The translations under genes were made by a program, and so were the position numbers. The notes beneath the pieces were generated by a model. The model had not been told where the DNA came from and ran no database searches. It worked only from the letters and a program-made list of their open reading frames with translations. A DNA stretch of 64,000 nt, taken from positions 4,708,727 to 4,772,726 of the forward strand of contig NZ_CP011514.1 in assembly GCF_001653795.1 (NCBI RefSeq). Direction: 5' to 3'. This document shows, piece after piece, positions 49,592-58,718 of this stretch (its first letter is position 1; the number at the start of each line of letters is the position of its first letter). The DNA comes from Mitsuaria sp. 7 (lineage in GTDB: Bacteria; Pseudomonadota; Gammaproteobacteria; Burkholderiales; Burkholderiaceae_C).

Positions 49592-50821
49592 TCAGATCCG
49601 GCGGAAGATCAGCGACGTGTTGATGCCGCCGAACGCGAAGTTGTTGCTCATGACGAGGTCGGTCTGCAGCGCGCGGCCGTCGCCGGTGATGTAGTCCAGC
49701 TCGCCGCAGCGCGGGTCGACCTCGGTCAGGTTGAGCGTCGGGGCGAACCAGCCCTCGCGCATCATCTCGATGGTCATCCAGGCTTCGAGCGCGCCGCACG
49801 CGCCCAGCGTGTGGCCCATGTAGCTCTTCAGCGAGGAGATCGCGACCTGGGGACCGAACACCTCGTTCGTCGCGCGCGACTCGGCGACGTCGCCGTGCTC
49901 GGTCGCCGTGCCGTGCGCGTTGACGTAGGGGATCGCGGCGGCATCGAGGCCGGCGCTCTCCAGCGCCAGGCGCATCGCCTGCGCCATCGTCGGCGCGTTG
50001 GGCTGCGTGACGTGGCAGCCGTCGCTGTTGGTGCCGAAGCCGATCACCTCGGCCAGCATCGTCGCGCCGCGCGCCTTGGCGTGCTCGTAGTCCTCCAGCA
50101 CGAAGGTGCAGGCGCCCTCGCCCAGCACCAGGCCGTCGCGATGGACGTCGAACGGGCGCGGCGTCAGCGACGGGCTGTCGTTGTGCCTGACGCTGGTGGC
50201 GAACAGCGTGTCGAAGACCGCCGCCTCGGTGGCGTCGAGCTCCTCCGCGCCGCCGGCCAGCATCGCGACCTGCTGGCCGCTGCGCACCATCTCGTAGGCG
50301 TAGCCCAGGCCCTGGCTGCCCGACGTGCAGGCGCTGCTGGTCGTGACGACGCGGCCGGTCAGGCCGAAGGTGACGCCGATGTTCACCGGCGCCGTGTGCG
50401 ACATCATCTTGATGTAGGTCGTGGCGTTGATGCCCTCGGTACTCTTCTCGAGCAGCATGCGGCCGAAGTCCCCGATGGCCTTGGGCGTGCCGGCGGAGGA
50501 GCCGTAGGACACGCCGACCTTGCCGCCCTTGAGCACCGGATCGCCGAGCAGGCCGGCCTGCTCCAGCGCCATCTCGCTGGCGCGCACCGCCATCAGCGCG
50601 ACGCGGCCCATGCTGCGCGTGGCCTTGCGGTTGTAGCGGACCGGGTCCAGATGGAAAGGCGCGGCGGGTACGCCGACGCGGGTGTTCAAGCCCTCGTACA
50701 GGTCCCACTCGTCGATGTGCTGGACGGCGTTGCGGCCGCTGCGCAGATGAGCGAGCACCGAGGTCCAATCGCAGCCCAACGGGCTGATCGCCCCAATGCC
50801 CGTGACGACGACGCGCCTCAT
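49592..50821 (-). CDS. beta-ketoacyl-ACP synthase (FabF-type) of the aryl polyene cluster
   Basis: A 409-aa condensing enzyme. Catalytic Cys in TTSSACTSGSQGLGYAYE (about 165), His in VNAHGTATEHGD (about 303) and His in SYMGHTLGACGALEAW (about 338). It catalyses decarboxylative Claisen extension with malonyl-ACP in the cytoplasm. In aryl polyene systems a KS of this type pairs with a second chain of the same fold. It overlaps the ketoreductase stop by four bases (ATGA). All three catalytic residues are intact. Confidence 0.95.
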   Translation of the reverse strand: MRRVVVTGIGAISPLGCDWTSVLAHLRSGRNAVQHIDEWDLYEGLNTRVGVPAAPFHLDPVRYNRKATRSMGRVALMAVRASEMALEQAGLLGDPVLKGGKVGVSYGSSAGTPKAIGDFGRMLLEKSTEGINATTYIKMMSHTAPVNIGVTFGLTGRVVTTSSACTSGSQGLGYAYEMVRSGQQVAMLAGGAEELDATEAAVFDTLFATSVRHNDSPSLTPRPFDVHRDGLVLGEGACTFVLEDYEHAKARGATMLAEVIGFGTNSDGCHVTQPNAPTMAQAMRLALESAGLDAAAIPYVNAHGTATEHGDVAESRATNEVFGPQVAISSLKSYMGHTLGACGALEAWMTIEMMREGWFAPTLNLTEVDPRCGELDYITGDGRALQTDLVMSNNFAFGGINTSLIFRRI

Positions 50822-51564
50822 CCCACCATTCCTCCGTTGACCGAGATCACCTGCCGGGTGATGTAGGCCGCGTCCTTGCCCATCAGGAAGGCCACCGTGG
50901 CGGCCACCTCCTCCGGTGTCCCGACGCGTTGCGCCGGGATCAGCTTCATCGCTTCCTCGAGGACCCGCTCGTCCACCATCTCGGTGGCGATCAGGCCGGG
51001 CGCGACGCAGTTCACCGTGATCTGCCGGCTGGCCAATTCGACCGCCAGCGCTTTTGTGGCGCCGATGATACCGGCCTTGCTGGCGCTGTAATTGACCTGA
51101 CCCCGGTTGCCCATGACGCCCGACACGGAGGCCAGCGTCACGATGCGGCCCGGCTTGCGGCGGCGCACCAGCGGCATCGTCAGCGGGTGCAGCACGTTGT
51201 AGAACGCGTCCAGGTTGGTGTGGATGACCTGGTCCCAGTCCTCGCCGCTGAGCGCGGGGAAGGCGCCGTCGCGCGCGATGCCGGCGTTGCAGACGACGCC
51301 GTAGTAGCAGCCGTGCGCCTCGACGTCGGCGAGCAGGGCCGTCGACGCGGCCTCGCGGTCGGCGACGTCGAACTGCAGCACGCGGGCCTGCCGGCCCAGC
51401 GCCGTGATCTCGGCGGCGACGGCCTGGGCTTCCTCGACGCGGCTGCGGCAATGCACCACCACGTCGTAGCCGTCGCGCGCCAGGCGCAGCGCCACCGCGC
51501 GCCCGATGCCCCGGCTGGAGCCGGTCACCAGCACGGTGTCGTTGGAGTCGTTGTTGTTCTTCAT
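50818..51564 (-). CDS. 3-oxoacyl-ACP reductase (FabG-type) of the aryl polyene cluster
   Basis: A 248-aa short-chain dehydrogenase. The cofactor motif VTGSSRGIGRAVAL (about 13-26), NAG in VVCNAGIARDGAF, catalytic Ser in LASVSGVMGNRG and Tyr/Lys in VNYSASKAGII, all as in FabG. It reduces the beta-keto group after each extension, with NADPH expected. Coupled to the downstream ketosynthase by an ATGA overlap; the dehydratase gene lies 64 bases upstream. Confidence 0.95.
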   Translation of the reverse strand: MKNNNDSNDTVLVTGSSRGIGRAVALRLARDGYDVVVHCRSRVEEAQAVAAEITALGRQARVLQFDVADREAASTALLADVEAHGCYYGVVCNAGIARDGAFPALSGEDWDQVIHTNLDAFYNVLHPLTMPLVRRRKPGRIVTLASVSGVMGNRGQVNYSASKAGIIGATKALAVELASRQITVNCVAPGLIATEMVDERVLEEAMKLIPAQRVGTPEEVAATVAFLMGKDAAYITRQVISVNGGMVG

Positions 51565-51628
51565 GGAGCTTGGTAAGCGGTCTTTTCTCGAATTCTCGTC
51601 GGGCGCGAGGCGCCTCTTCACCCCGGTT

Positions 51629-52198
51629 TCAAGGGGCCGTGCCGGCCAGGAAGGCGGCCGGATCGGGCGGTCCGAACACCGTGAGCTGCGCCTGCGCCAG
51701 CGGCGGCGCTTGCGCCGCGGCGCCCGCCAGGTGCAGCACGCAGGCGAACTGGCCGAGGCCGTTGTCGGCCTGGAACTCGCGCGCGATCTCGATGCGCAGC
51801 GTCTCCCCGGCCTCGAAACGGGCACGCGTGCTGCGGTACTTGCGGCAGCCCAGCAACAGGCCGATGCGCGGCGCCTCACCGCGCGCGCGGCCCTGCACGC
51901 CGGCCCACGCGGCCACGGCCTGCGCCATCAGCTCGATGCCGATCCAGCCGCCGATGCCGGTGCCTTCGCCCTGGCTGTCATGGAAGAGTTGATCGCCGGC
52001 CAGCACCGCCTCGGCGACCAGGCGATCGCCCTCGCAGGCCAGCACGCGCGTCAGCAGGCCCATGCGCCCGGCGTGCGGCACGAGGTCCGCCGCCGGCATC
52101 GGGAACACGAGGTCGAAGGCGGCGTCGACTGCGGTCGGCTCGGCGTCGGACGGGTTCGACGGGTTCGACGGGTTCGACGGATTCATCGGCTCAGACAT
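51629..52198 (-). CDS. hotdog-fold dehydratase of the aryl polyene cluster (ApeP-like)
   Basis: A 189-aa protein. A repeat-built N-terminal tail (four NPS units, residues 6-17) precedes the hotdog core: LVPHAGRMGLLTRVLACEGD, GGWIGIELMAQAVAAWAGVQGR and IGLLLGCRKYRSTRARFEAGE. PHAGRM and the Glu of GIELMAQAVA occupy the positions of the FabA/FabZ catalytic pair. It is similar to the ApeP/3-hydroxylacyl-ACP dehydratase family of aryl polyene clusters. It overlaps the stop of the second ketosynthase by eight bases. Confidence 0.9.
   Translation of the reverse strand: MSEPMNPSNPSNPSNPSDAEPTAVDAAFDLVFPMPAADLVPHAGRMGLLTRVLACEGDRLVAEAVLAGDQLFHDSQGEGTGIGGWIGIELMAQAVAAWAGVQGRARGEAPRIGLLLGCRKYRSTRARFEAGETLRIEIAREFQADNGLGQFACVLHLAGAAAQAPPLAQAQLTVFGPPDPAAFLAGTAP
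52149..52184 (-). repeat. 9-bp tandem repeat in the dehydratase 5' end
   Basis: Four tandem copies of GACGGGTTC (the last with one change) encode the NPS repeats. Unit length is a multiple of three, so copy changes keep the frame. Confidence 0.9.
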
Positions 52199-53393
52199 CG
52201 TGTCGACTCAGGATCAGCGCGGCATTGCTGCCGCCGAAGGCGAAGGAGTTGCTCAGCACGTGGCGCGGCGCGCGGCCCAGGCGCCCGCCGGGCGCGGCAA
52301 GCCGGATCGCGGGCAACGCGGGATCGCGGCGGCCGTCCCACCAGTGTGGCGCGAGCCGTCCGTCCGGGTTGTCGCGCAGATGTATCCAGGCGATCGCGGC
52401 TTCCAGCGCGCCGGCGGCGCCCAGCGTGTGACCGGTCAGCGGCTTGGTCGAGCTGCACGGCAGGTCGAGCCCGAACAGCGCCTCCACCGCCCGGCTCTCC
52501 ATCGCGTCGTTCTGCGGCGTGGCCGTGCCGTGGAGGTTCAGGTAGTCGATGTCGGACGGCGCCAGGCCGGCCTGCGTCAAGGCCGCGCGCATCGCGGCCA
52601 GCGCGCCGGTGCCGTTGGGTTCGGGCGCCGAGATGTGATGCGCGTCCGAGGTCTCGCCCCAGCCGGACAGACGCACGGGACCGGGCTCGCGCGTCATCAG
52701 GAACAGGGCGGCGGCCTCGCCGATGTTGATGCCGTCGCGGCCTTCGCTCATCGGATTGCAACGTTCCTCGGCGACCGAATCGAGCGCCGCGAAACCCGCG
52801 ACGGTGAAGCGGCACAGCGAGTCCGCGCCGCCGCAGACGACCGCGTCGCAGAGGCCGGCACGCAGCAGCCGCGCGGCGCTCGCGAGCGCCTTCGCGCTGG
52901 ACGAGCAGGCCGTCGAGATCACATGCCGCGGACCGGCGGCGCCGAGCTCGCGCGCCAGCATCAGCGCGGGCGCGCCGATCTCCTGCTGGCCGACGTGGAA
53001 GGACGACGGCAGTCGAGGCACTTCGTCGCCGGCCTGGGCCGAGGCGTTCCAGGCCTGCTCGGCCTCGCCGACCCCCGACGTGCTGGTGCCCAGCACCACG
53101 CCGACGCGGGCGGCGCCGTAGCGCGTGATCGCCGCCTCGACGGCCGGCCGGATCTGGGCGAGCGCCTCCAGCAGCAGCGCGTTGTTGCGGCTGCGCTCGG
53201 CGAGCGGACGCGCATCGACGGATTGCAGCGCGGCGCTCACCGCACCGAGGTGCAGGGTGCGCCCGGGCCAGATCGCCTCGTTCGGCGCGACACCGCCCGG
53301 CGCTTCGGCGAAGACGCCGGCGCGCAGCGCCTCGACGCCGCTGCCCAATGCGCAGACGACGCCCGGTTCATGCAGATAGACGGCCACGCTCAT
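52191..53393 (-). CDS. second beta-ketoacyl-ACP synthase of the aryl polyene cluster
   Basis: A 400-aa condensing enzyme, FabB/F-like. Catalytic Cys in ISTACSSSAKALASAARLL (about 161), His in LNLHGTATPQND, and Lys/His in STKPLTGHTLGAAGALEAA. It has the full KS triad, so it is an active KS rather than a chain-length factor that lacks Cys. The N-terminus (MSVAVYLHEPGVVCALGSG) matches the ApeO-like branch. Its start overlaps the DUF3261 stop by four bases. Confidence 0.94.
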   Translation of the reverse strand: MSVAVYLHEPGVVCALGSGVEALRAGVFAEAPGGVAPNEAIWPGRTLHLGAVSAALQSVDARPLAERSRNNALLLEALAQIRPAVEAAITRYGAARVGVVLGTSTSGVGEAEQAWNASAQAGDEVPRLPSSFHVGQQEIGAPALMLARELGAAGPRHVISTACSSSAKALASAARLLRAGLCDAVVCGGADSLCRFTVAGFAALDSVAEERCNPMSEGRDGINIGEAAALFLMTREPGPVRLSGWGETSDAHHISAPEPNGTGALAAMRAALTQAGLAPSDIDYLNLHGTATPQNDAMESRAVEALFGLDLPCSSTKPLTGHTLGAAGALEAAIAWIHLRDNPDGRLAPHWWDGRRDPALPAIRLAAPGGRLGRAPRHVLSNSFAFGGSNAALILSRHDV

Positions 53394-54088
53394 CGACCGG
53401 ACTCCAGGGGTCGGGACTCGATCAGGAGCCGATAGTGCTCCCGCTGGTTGGTGATGACGATCCGGCTGTCCCCGGCGAGGTCCCCGGAGACGGCGACATC
53501 GATGACCGGGTGGGCGAGGTCCGCGCCCGCGATCAGTGCCCGGTGGCCCGGCGTCCCACGCAGCGTCCAGCCCGGCGGCAGCGCGCCGCGCAGCGCGGCG
53601 ACGGGCCAGTAGACCAGCGTCATGTCGCGCAGCATGCGCTGCTCGTCGACTTCGGCGGGCAGGCGCGGATGGCGCTGCGTCTTCAGCTCGCGGCCGTCCC
53701 ACTGCATCAGCAGCACACGCTGGCCGATCGCAAAGGCGGCCAGGCGCAGGCCCTCGCGGTCGATCTCCAGCTGCACGTCAACGACCTGCGGCGCACGCCC
53801 GCTGTCGTCCAGCGGCGTGACCGTGAGACGCTGGCTCAGGCTCACGTCGCGTTCGAGCAGCGCGGGCGCGAGACGCAGCATCGGCAGCGGCATGGCCTCG
53901 GCGGCCAGCGCCGGCGTCGATGTCGCCGTTGCCGGTGCTGCCGGTGCTGCCGCTGCTGTCGGTGCGGTCCCTGCCGTCGAAGCGGTCGACGGCGCGCGCG
54001 CGGAGGCGCACCCCGTCATCACCGCCACCAACGCGGCGATCGGGACGAGGAACGACGCCTGCAGCGTCCGGCGGAGCATCGGAGGCAT
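53390..54088 (-). CDS. DUF3261 lipoprotein of the aryl polyene cluster
   Basis: A 232-aa lipoprotein (lipobox VMTGCASA, Cys about 27) with a repeat-built Ala/Pro/Thr linker (about 31-65) and a DUF3261 core: SLSQRLTVTPLDDSGRAPQ, VDVQLEIDREGLRLAAFAIGQRVLLMQWDG and DMTLVYWPVAALRGALPPG. DUF3261 lipoproteins occur almost always in aryl polyene or xanthomonadin-type clusters, where they resemble LolB and may accept the pigment lipid at the outer membrane. Its ATG overlaps the methyltransferase stop by one base. Confidence 0.92.
   Translation of the reverse strand: MPPMLRRTLQASFLVPIAALVAVMTGCASARAPSTASTAGTAPTAAAAPAAPATATSTPALAAEAMPLPMLRLAPALLERDVSLSQRLTVTPLDDSGRAPQVVDVQLEIDREGLRLAAFAIGQRVLLMQWDGRELKTQRHPRLPAEVDEQRMLRDMTLVYWPVAALRGALPPGWTLRGTPGHRALIAGADLAHPVIDVAVSGDLAGDSRIVITNQREHYRLLIESRPLESGR
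53931..53966 (-). repeat. 9-bp tandem repeat in the DUF3261 gene
   Basis: Two exact and two imperfect copies of GCCGGTGCT encode the Ala/Pro/Thr linker after the lipidated Cys. Confidence 0.75.
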
Positions 54089-55209
54089 CACGCCTTCGTC
54101 AGCCGCATCAGGCTGTGGCAGTAGCCGATGTTGTCGCGCATCGTGACGAGCTTCAGGCCGGCCTGCGCGGCCAGGCGCAGGTAGTCGCCGCTCTGGTAGA
54201 CCTTGGAGTTCCCGCTGGCCATCGCGGTGAAGTACGGCGAGGTGTTGATCAGGCAGTACGCGGCGATGTCGTAGCGCTGGCGGTCCCACAGCGTGTCCAG
54301 GATCAGCACCTGGCCGCCGGGCGCCAGCGCGTCCGCCACGCGGCGGAAGATGCTGGCGATCTGCGGTTCGCCGAAGCAGCTCAGGAACTGGCTCATCCAG
54401 ACGATGTCCATGCCTTCGGGCAACGCGGCGCTGTCGTCGAGCATGTTGCGGCCGTGGAACTTCGCGCGGCCGACGCTGCCGGCCTCGGTCAGCGTGGCGC
54501 GGGCCAGCTCGAGTTGCTGCGGCAGGTCGACCAGGTTGAGCTCGAAGTCGGCGTTGTAGGCCAGGGCCGCGCGGCTGAACTTGCCGGTGTTGGCGCCGAT
54601 GTCCATCACGCGCCGGGGCGCGGTGGCGAAGACGTCGGGCAGGATGTCCGGGAACGAGGTGTCGGAGTAGAAGTGGTCGAACTCGAACCAGCTGGTGCGC
54701 GCCGGTTCCTGCAGCGTCGACAGGCCCTCGTAGATCGTCGGCCACGGGCCGAGGTGTGCCAGGCCCAGCGGGCGCTCCTCGTCGAGCGAGCGTTCCAGGT
54801 CGAACAGGCCCTGGTAGCAGACGTCCTGGACGAAGTTGATGTTGATCTGCGTGATGCGGTCGCTGATCAGGCAGTAGCCGGTCTTGTCCAGCACCCAGCG
54901 GCCCTGCTTCAGCTCGACCACGCCCGCCGACAGGCAGGACTCCAGCGCGAGCTTGAGCGCGTAGGCGGTCCAGCGGCCGTCTGCCAGCAGTTGTTCCATG
55001 TCGAGTCCGGCGTCACCCGCGCCGGCCAGCGTCTCCAGCATGCCGCGCTTCCACGCGTAGCGCACGCACTGGAAGACGACCGGACCGAAGGCGATCTTCT
55101 GCGCCTCGAAGCGCGCGGCGAAGGCGCTCTGCTTGGGCGGGGAGAAGCGCTTGTCGATGGCCTCGGTGGCGCCGTTCGCTGCGGCGTCCAGGGTCGGGGT
55201 CGTGGTCAT
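54088..55209 (-). CDS. SAM-dependent methyltransferase of the aryl polyene cluster
   Basis: A 373-aa methyltransferase. An N-terminal winged-helix dimer part (about 25-110) precedes a Rossmann core with motif I RVMDIGANTGKFSRAAL, acidic LNLVDLPQQ, and LILDTLWDRQ. The pattern is that of small-molecule O-methyltransferases. In aryl polyenes the ring often carries O-methyl or hydroxyl/methyl groups, so ring methylation is the likely role. It overlaps the MMPL stop by four bases. Confidence 0.92.
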   Translation of the reverse strand: MTTTPTLDAAANGATEAIDKRFSPPKQSAFAARFEAQKIAFGPVVFQCVRYAWKRGMLETLAGAGDAGLDMEQLLADGRWTAYALKLALESCLSAGVVELKQGRWVLDKTGYCLISDRITQININFVQDVCYQGLFDLERSLDEERPLGLAHLGPWPTIYEGLSTLQEPARTSWFEFDHFYSDTSFPDILPDVFATAPRRVMDIGANTGKFSRAALAYNADFELNLVDLPQQLELARATLTEAGSVGRAKFHGRNMLDDSAALPEGMDIVWMSQFLSCFGEPQIASIFRRVADALAPGGQVLILDTLWDRQRYDIAAYCLINTSPYFTAMASGNSKVYQSGDYLRLAAQAGLKLVTMRDNIGYCHSLMRLTKA

Positions 55210-57557
55210 GGAGTCCCTTGTGATGAAGGTGATGCGGGTGATGCGGGCATGAAGAACGGCGTCAGCCACCAGGCGAGCGTGACGCCGATCAGCATCGTCA
55301 GGCCGAAGGCGCGCAGCGCCGGCGTCGTCGACAGCGCCAGCAGGCCGAAGGCCAGCAGCGTGGACAGCGCGGCCAGGCTCACGGACAGGAAGGGCTGGAT
55401 CTCGTGGCGGCCGGGTTGTTCGAGCAGGAAGATGCCGTAGTCGACGCCCAGGCCCAGCAGGATGAGCAGCGGCAGCAGGTGGAACAGCGTGACGGGGACG
55501 CCGACGACGCCGAAGACGGCAAGCGTCAGCAGCGTGGCCAGCGAGGTGGGCACCAGCGCGCGCCACGCGCGACGGCCGAAGCGCGGCATCAGTGCGAGCC
55601 ATACCAGCAGGTGCCCCGCCACCACCATCACCGCGAAGAGCGAAGCGTAGCGACCGAGCAGCGCGGAGATCTCGCCGACCTTGTCGACCCAGATCGCGCC
55701 GGGGATCCCGCCGATCGCCGCGGACAGACGCGCGGTGTCGAGCGCCGTGTCGCCGCCGCGCAGCAGCACGGCGCTGCGCCAGACGCCGTCCGCGCCGCGA
55801 CCCAGCCATTGATGGCGCAGCGGCTCCGACACGGGCGACGCGAGCCACGGCGCCGGCAGCAGCGGCGATGCGACAGCGGCGGGTGCGGGCAGCGTCTCGT
55901 CGAGCATCGTCGACAACGCGCCGTTGATCTCCGTCGCGCGGCGCGCGATCAGCGCGGCGTCGTCGCGCTGCGCCTGCCGCGACGGCAGCCATTGCGACAC
56001 GGCCTGCGCATCGACGTTCAAGGTGCCGAGCGCGCGCACCACGGCCTCGTCGCGGATCAGCAGCTGCTCTTCGCTCCCGCCCTCGACCAGCACGAAGCGC
56101 GCAACGCCGGGCAGGCCCATGAGGCGGCTGACCTCGCGCTGCTGGTCGATCAGCGCGGCAGGCGCGCTCTGCAGCTGGCGGATGTCGTCGTTGCGCGCGA
56201 GCAGGGACAGCCCGATCACGATGAACGCGGTCGTGACGACGACCGAGGACCACATCCATGTCCGTGTGCGGGGGCCCGAGGCGACATGAGGGACGCGCGC
56301 GCGCAGGCCGCCGATCCACAGGCCGAAGCGCGTCGGCGGCGCGGCCTCACCGTCCAGCCATGGGAACCAGAGCATCACGGTCACGAACGCACCGAGCAGG
56401 CCGACCGACGAGAAGACCGCGATCTGGCGCAGGCCGGGGAACGGGGCGATGCCGATGAGCGCGTACGCGATCACCGTCGTCAGCATCGCCAGGCTGACGA
56501 TCGGCCATTGGCGCCGCAGCATCTCCCAGCGCGCCTCGCGCGGCAGGCCCATGCGGGCGCAGAAGTAGTTGCTGCCGTAGTTCTCCGCGACACCGAGCAG
56601 CGTCGCGCCGAAGACCAGCGTGATCAGGTGCAGGCCGCCGAAGAGCGCCTGCGTCACCGACACGGCGGCGGCCAGGCCGACAGCCATCGACAGCGTCACC
56701 AGCACGCGCGGCCGCAGCGAGCGGAACGCGCACCAGGTCAGCAGCACGATGCCGATCAGCGAGCCGACGCCGATGGTGTGGATCTCGCGCTCGGCCTGCG
56801 CCGCCGCAGACGCCGCGAACAGCGGCACGCCGCCCATCAGCACGCGCGCGTCCGGCACGACGCCGCGCGCGGCGTCGCCTGCGGCTTCGAGCCGCGTCAC
56901 CAGCGCGCGCTGCGCCGAGACCGCGAAGGCCGGCGCCGTCGATTCGGCCATCAGCACCGCGTAGGTCGTGTCGCCGTCGGTCACCGTCAGGCGCCCGTCC
57001 TGGACGCGCACGCGGCTGATGCCCGCGCGCTCCGCGAGCCAGCGTCCGCGCAGGTTCAACGGGTCTTCGACCCAGGAGCCGATGCGCGGCAATCCCACCG
57101 GCTGGTGCAACGCGCGCAGCGCCTGCTGGGCGAGCGCCTCGGTCGACTGCGTCTGCAGCGTGCCGCGGTCGGCCTCGGTCAACAGCGCCGCGCGCCACGG
57201 CGCATAGAAGTTCAGCCAAGCGCCCTGCTCGCCGTCGTCGACACGCCAGCGCAGCGCAACGTCCTGGCCCAGCGCTTCGGCGAACGCATCGCCCGCGCGG
57301 CGCGCCTGCGCCGGATTCTTCGCGCCGATCAGCACGACCACGCGCCGCTCGCCCGCATCAGCCAGCGCGCGCGTGGCCGCGGCCACGGCGGGGCGGCGTT
57401 CGTCGCGCGGCAGCATCGCGAGCACGTCGCTGTCCAGCACGCCGGCCGGCCGCGTCCACAGCCACGTCTGGTGCGCGCCGATGACGAGCACCACGATCAG
57501 CCACAGCCAGGCGAGCAGGCGGTGACCGCGCGGAGGACGCGACACGGGAGCGGTCAT
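55206..57557 (-). CDS. MMPL/RND-family exporter of the aryl polyene cluster
   Basis: A 783-aa membrane protein with about eleven helices in two repeats (helix at about 14-32, helices from 250-400, then a second set from 640-780) and two large periplasmic domains between. Proton-path residues lie in LLGVAENYGSNYFCARMG and LLGLGVDYGIFLLEQPGRHE, the second set being the classic GxDYG motif. MMPL-type proteins in these clusters move the lipid-linked polyene across or off the inner membrane. Its start lies seven bases from the LolA-like stop, so it is tightly coupled. Confidence 0.94.
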   Translation of the reverse strand: MTAPVSRPPRGHRLLAWLWLIVVLVIGAHQTWLWTRPAGVLDSDVLAMLPRDERRPAVAAATRALADAGERRVVVLIGAKNPAQARRAGDAFAEALGQDVALRWRVDDGEQGAWLNFYAPWRAALLTEADRGTLQTQSTEALAQQALRALHQPVGLPRIGSWVEDPLNLRGRWLAERAGISRVRVQDGRLTVTDGDTTYAVLMAESTAPAFAVSAQRALVTRLEAAGDAARGVVPDARVLMGGVPLFAASAAAQAEREIHTIGVGSLIGIVLLTWCAFRSLRPRVLVTLSMAVGLAAAVSVTQALFGGLHLITLVFGATLLGVAENYGSNYFCARMGLPREARWEMLRRQWPIVSLAMLTTVIAYALIGIAPFPGLRQIAVFSSVGLLGAFVTVMLWFPWLDGEAAPPTRFGLWIGGLRARVPHVASGPRTRTWMWSSVVVTTAFIVIGLSLLARNDDIRQLQSAPAALIDQQREVSRLMGLPGVARFVLVEGGSEEQLLIRDEAVVRALGTLNVDAQAVSQWLPSRQAQRDDAALIARRATEINGALSTMLDETLPAPAAVASPLLPAPWLASPVSEPLRHQWLGRGADGVWRSAVLLRGGDTALDTARLSAAIGGIPGAIWVDKVGEISALLGRYASLFAVMVVAGHLLVWLALMPRFGRRAWRALVPTSLATLLTLAVFGVVGVPVTLFHLLPLLILLGLGVDYGIFLLEQPGRHEIQPFLSVSLAALSTLLAFGLLALSTTPALRAFGLTMLIGVTLAWWLTPFFMPASPASPSSQGTP

Positions 57558-57564
57558 GCGGCGG

Positions 57565-58245
57565 TCAGTCGAAGAGACGCGCGCCGCCTTCGGGGGCGGA
57601 TTCGCGCAGATTGGAGAAGGCGATGCGCGTGATGTCGCCGCCGGCCTCGACCAGCTCGACCGCGCGCACGTGCGTGTCGCCGCTGAGCGCCAGACGCTGC
57701 AGCACCTGCAGCCACGACGCCTGACGCGGACGCAGGTCCAGCTTCCAGGCCGTCGCGCCGGTCAACTCGCCGTCCATCACGAAGAGCTTGGACAGCGCGC
57801 CCACGTCGCCGCCGAGCAGCGCGAACATCATCTCGTTGACCAGCCGCAGCGCGGGCTCGCGCTGGGCGTCCATCCGCATCGCCGTCGCGCCGCCCTGGCT
57901 GGCGCGGATCTCGTCGCGCGTCAGGCGCAGCTCGCTCTCGAACGGCGTGCGCGTGTGCCACAGCACGCCGCGGCCACGCGCCACGACGAAGTCGCCGCGC
58001 GACACCACCGGCTTCTTGAATCCGGGCACCTGCTTCGATTGCTCGAAGTCGCCACGCAGCCATTCGGGCTGGCGCAGGCGCGACTGCACGCCCTTCATCA
58101 GCGCGGCCTCGTCGGTCGCCGCCAGCGCGGAGGTCGGCAGGACGATCGCCGACAGCGCGCCCATCGCCAGCAGTCGACGTCGGATGGGATCGACGTTCGT
58201 CGTGACCCCGTCTTGCATCGTGTCCATCCTGGTCATCGTCGTCAT
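57565..58245 (-). CDS. LolA-like carrier protein of the aryl polyene cluster
   Basis: A 226-aa secreted protein. After a signal (RRRLLAMGALSAIVLPTSALA), the LolA-like half-barrel: LRQPEWLRGDFEQSKQVPGFKKPVVSRGDFVVARGRGVLWHT and LRLTRDEI. Such LolA homologues carry the product through the periplasm, with the DUF3261 lipoprotein as a likely acceptor. It overlaps the thioesterase stop by four bases (ATGA) and precedes the MMPL exporter. Confidence 0.93.
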   Translation of the reverse strand: MTTMTRMDTMQDGVTTNVDPIRRRLLAMGALSAIVLPTSALAATDEAALMKGVQSRLRQPEWLRGDFEQSKQVPGFKKPVVSRGDFVVARGRGVLWHTRTPFESELRLTRDEIRASQGGATAMRMDAQREPALRLVNEMMFALLGGDVGALSKLFVMDGELTGATAWKLDLRPRQASWLQVLQRLALSGDTHVRAVELVEAGGDITRIAFSNLRESAPEGGARLFD

Positions 58246-58718
58246 GCCGGGTTCACGCCGAGCTTGTCCCACAACACGCGCGGGCAGACGTACTGCATCT
58301 GCCGCGAGGCGATCTCCAGCGCGACCTGGATCGTGTAGGCCTTGTTGAGCACGCGGCCCGTCGCCGCGTCGCGCAGCTGGTATTCGATCTTCAGGCGGTT
58401 CTCCCACTCGACGATCTCGGCGCGGATGCGCACCGCCTGGCCGTACTCGACCATGCCGACGTACTTCAGCCGGATGTCCACGATCGGCCACGCGTAGCCG
58501 GACGCGCGCATCTGCGGATAGTCGTAGTCGAACTTCTGCAGCAGCGCGCAGCGCGCGAGCTCCAGGTACTTGACGTAGTGGCCGTGCCAGACGACCTCCA
58601 TGAGATCGATGTCATGGAACGCCGGCGAGAGCTCGATCTCGTGGCTGAGATCCGGCGCTTTGTCGGGAGCTCGGTCGGGAGCGCGGTCGGGACCGGCGCC
58701 GTCGGCGTCAATCGTCAT
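58242..58718 (-). CDS. acyl-CoA/ACP thioesterase (4HBT-type) of the aryl polyene cluster
   Basis: A 158-aa hotdog-fold thioesterase. After a repeat-built tail (RAPD units), the catalytic Asp/Glu lies in DIDLMEVVWHGHYVKYLELAR, a signature of the YbgC/4HBT class with its Asp and His-Gly-His part. WPIVDIRLKYVGMVEYGQAVRIRAEIVEW completes the core. In aryl polyene systems this enzyme hydrolyses stalled or wrongly loaded thioesters. It overlaps the LolA-like start and the lyase stop. Confidence 0.93.
   Translation of the reverse strand: MTIDADGAGPDRAPDRAPDKAPDLSHEIELSPAFHDIDLMEVVWHGHYVKYLELARCALLQKFDYDYPQMRASGYAWPIVDIRLKYVGMVEYGQAVRIRAEIVEWENRLKIEYQLRDAATGRVLNKAYTIQVALEIASRQMQYVCPRVLWDKLGVNPA
58657..58692 (-). 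repeat. 12-bp tandem repeat in the thioesterase 5' end
   Basis: Three units of the form GCnnnGTCGGGA encode (RAPD)(RAPD)(KAPD) in the N-terminal tail. The frame is kept with any copy number. Confidence 0.85.
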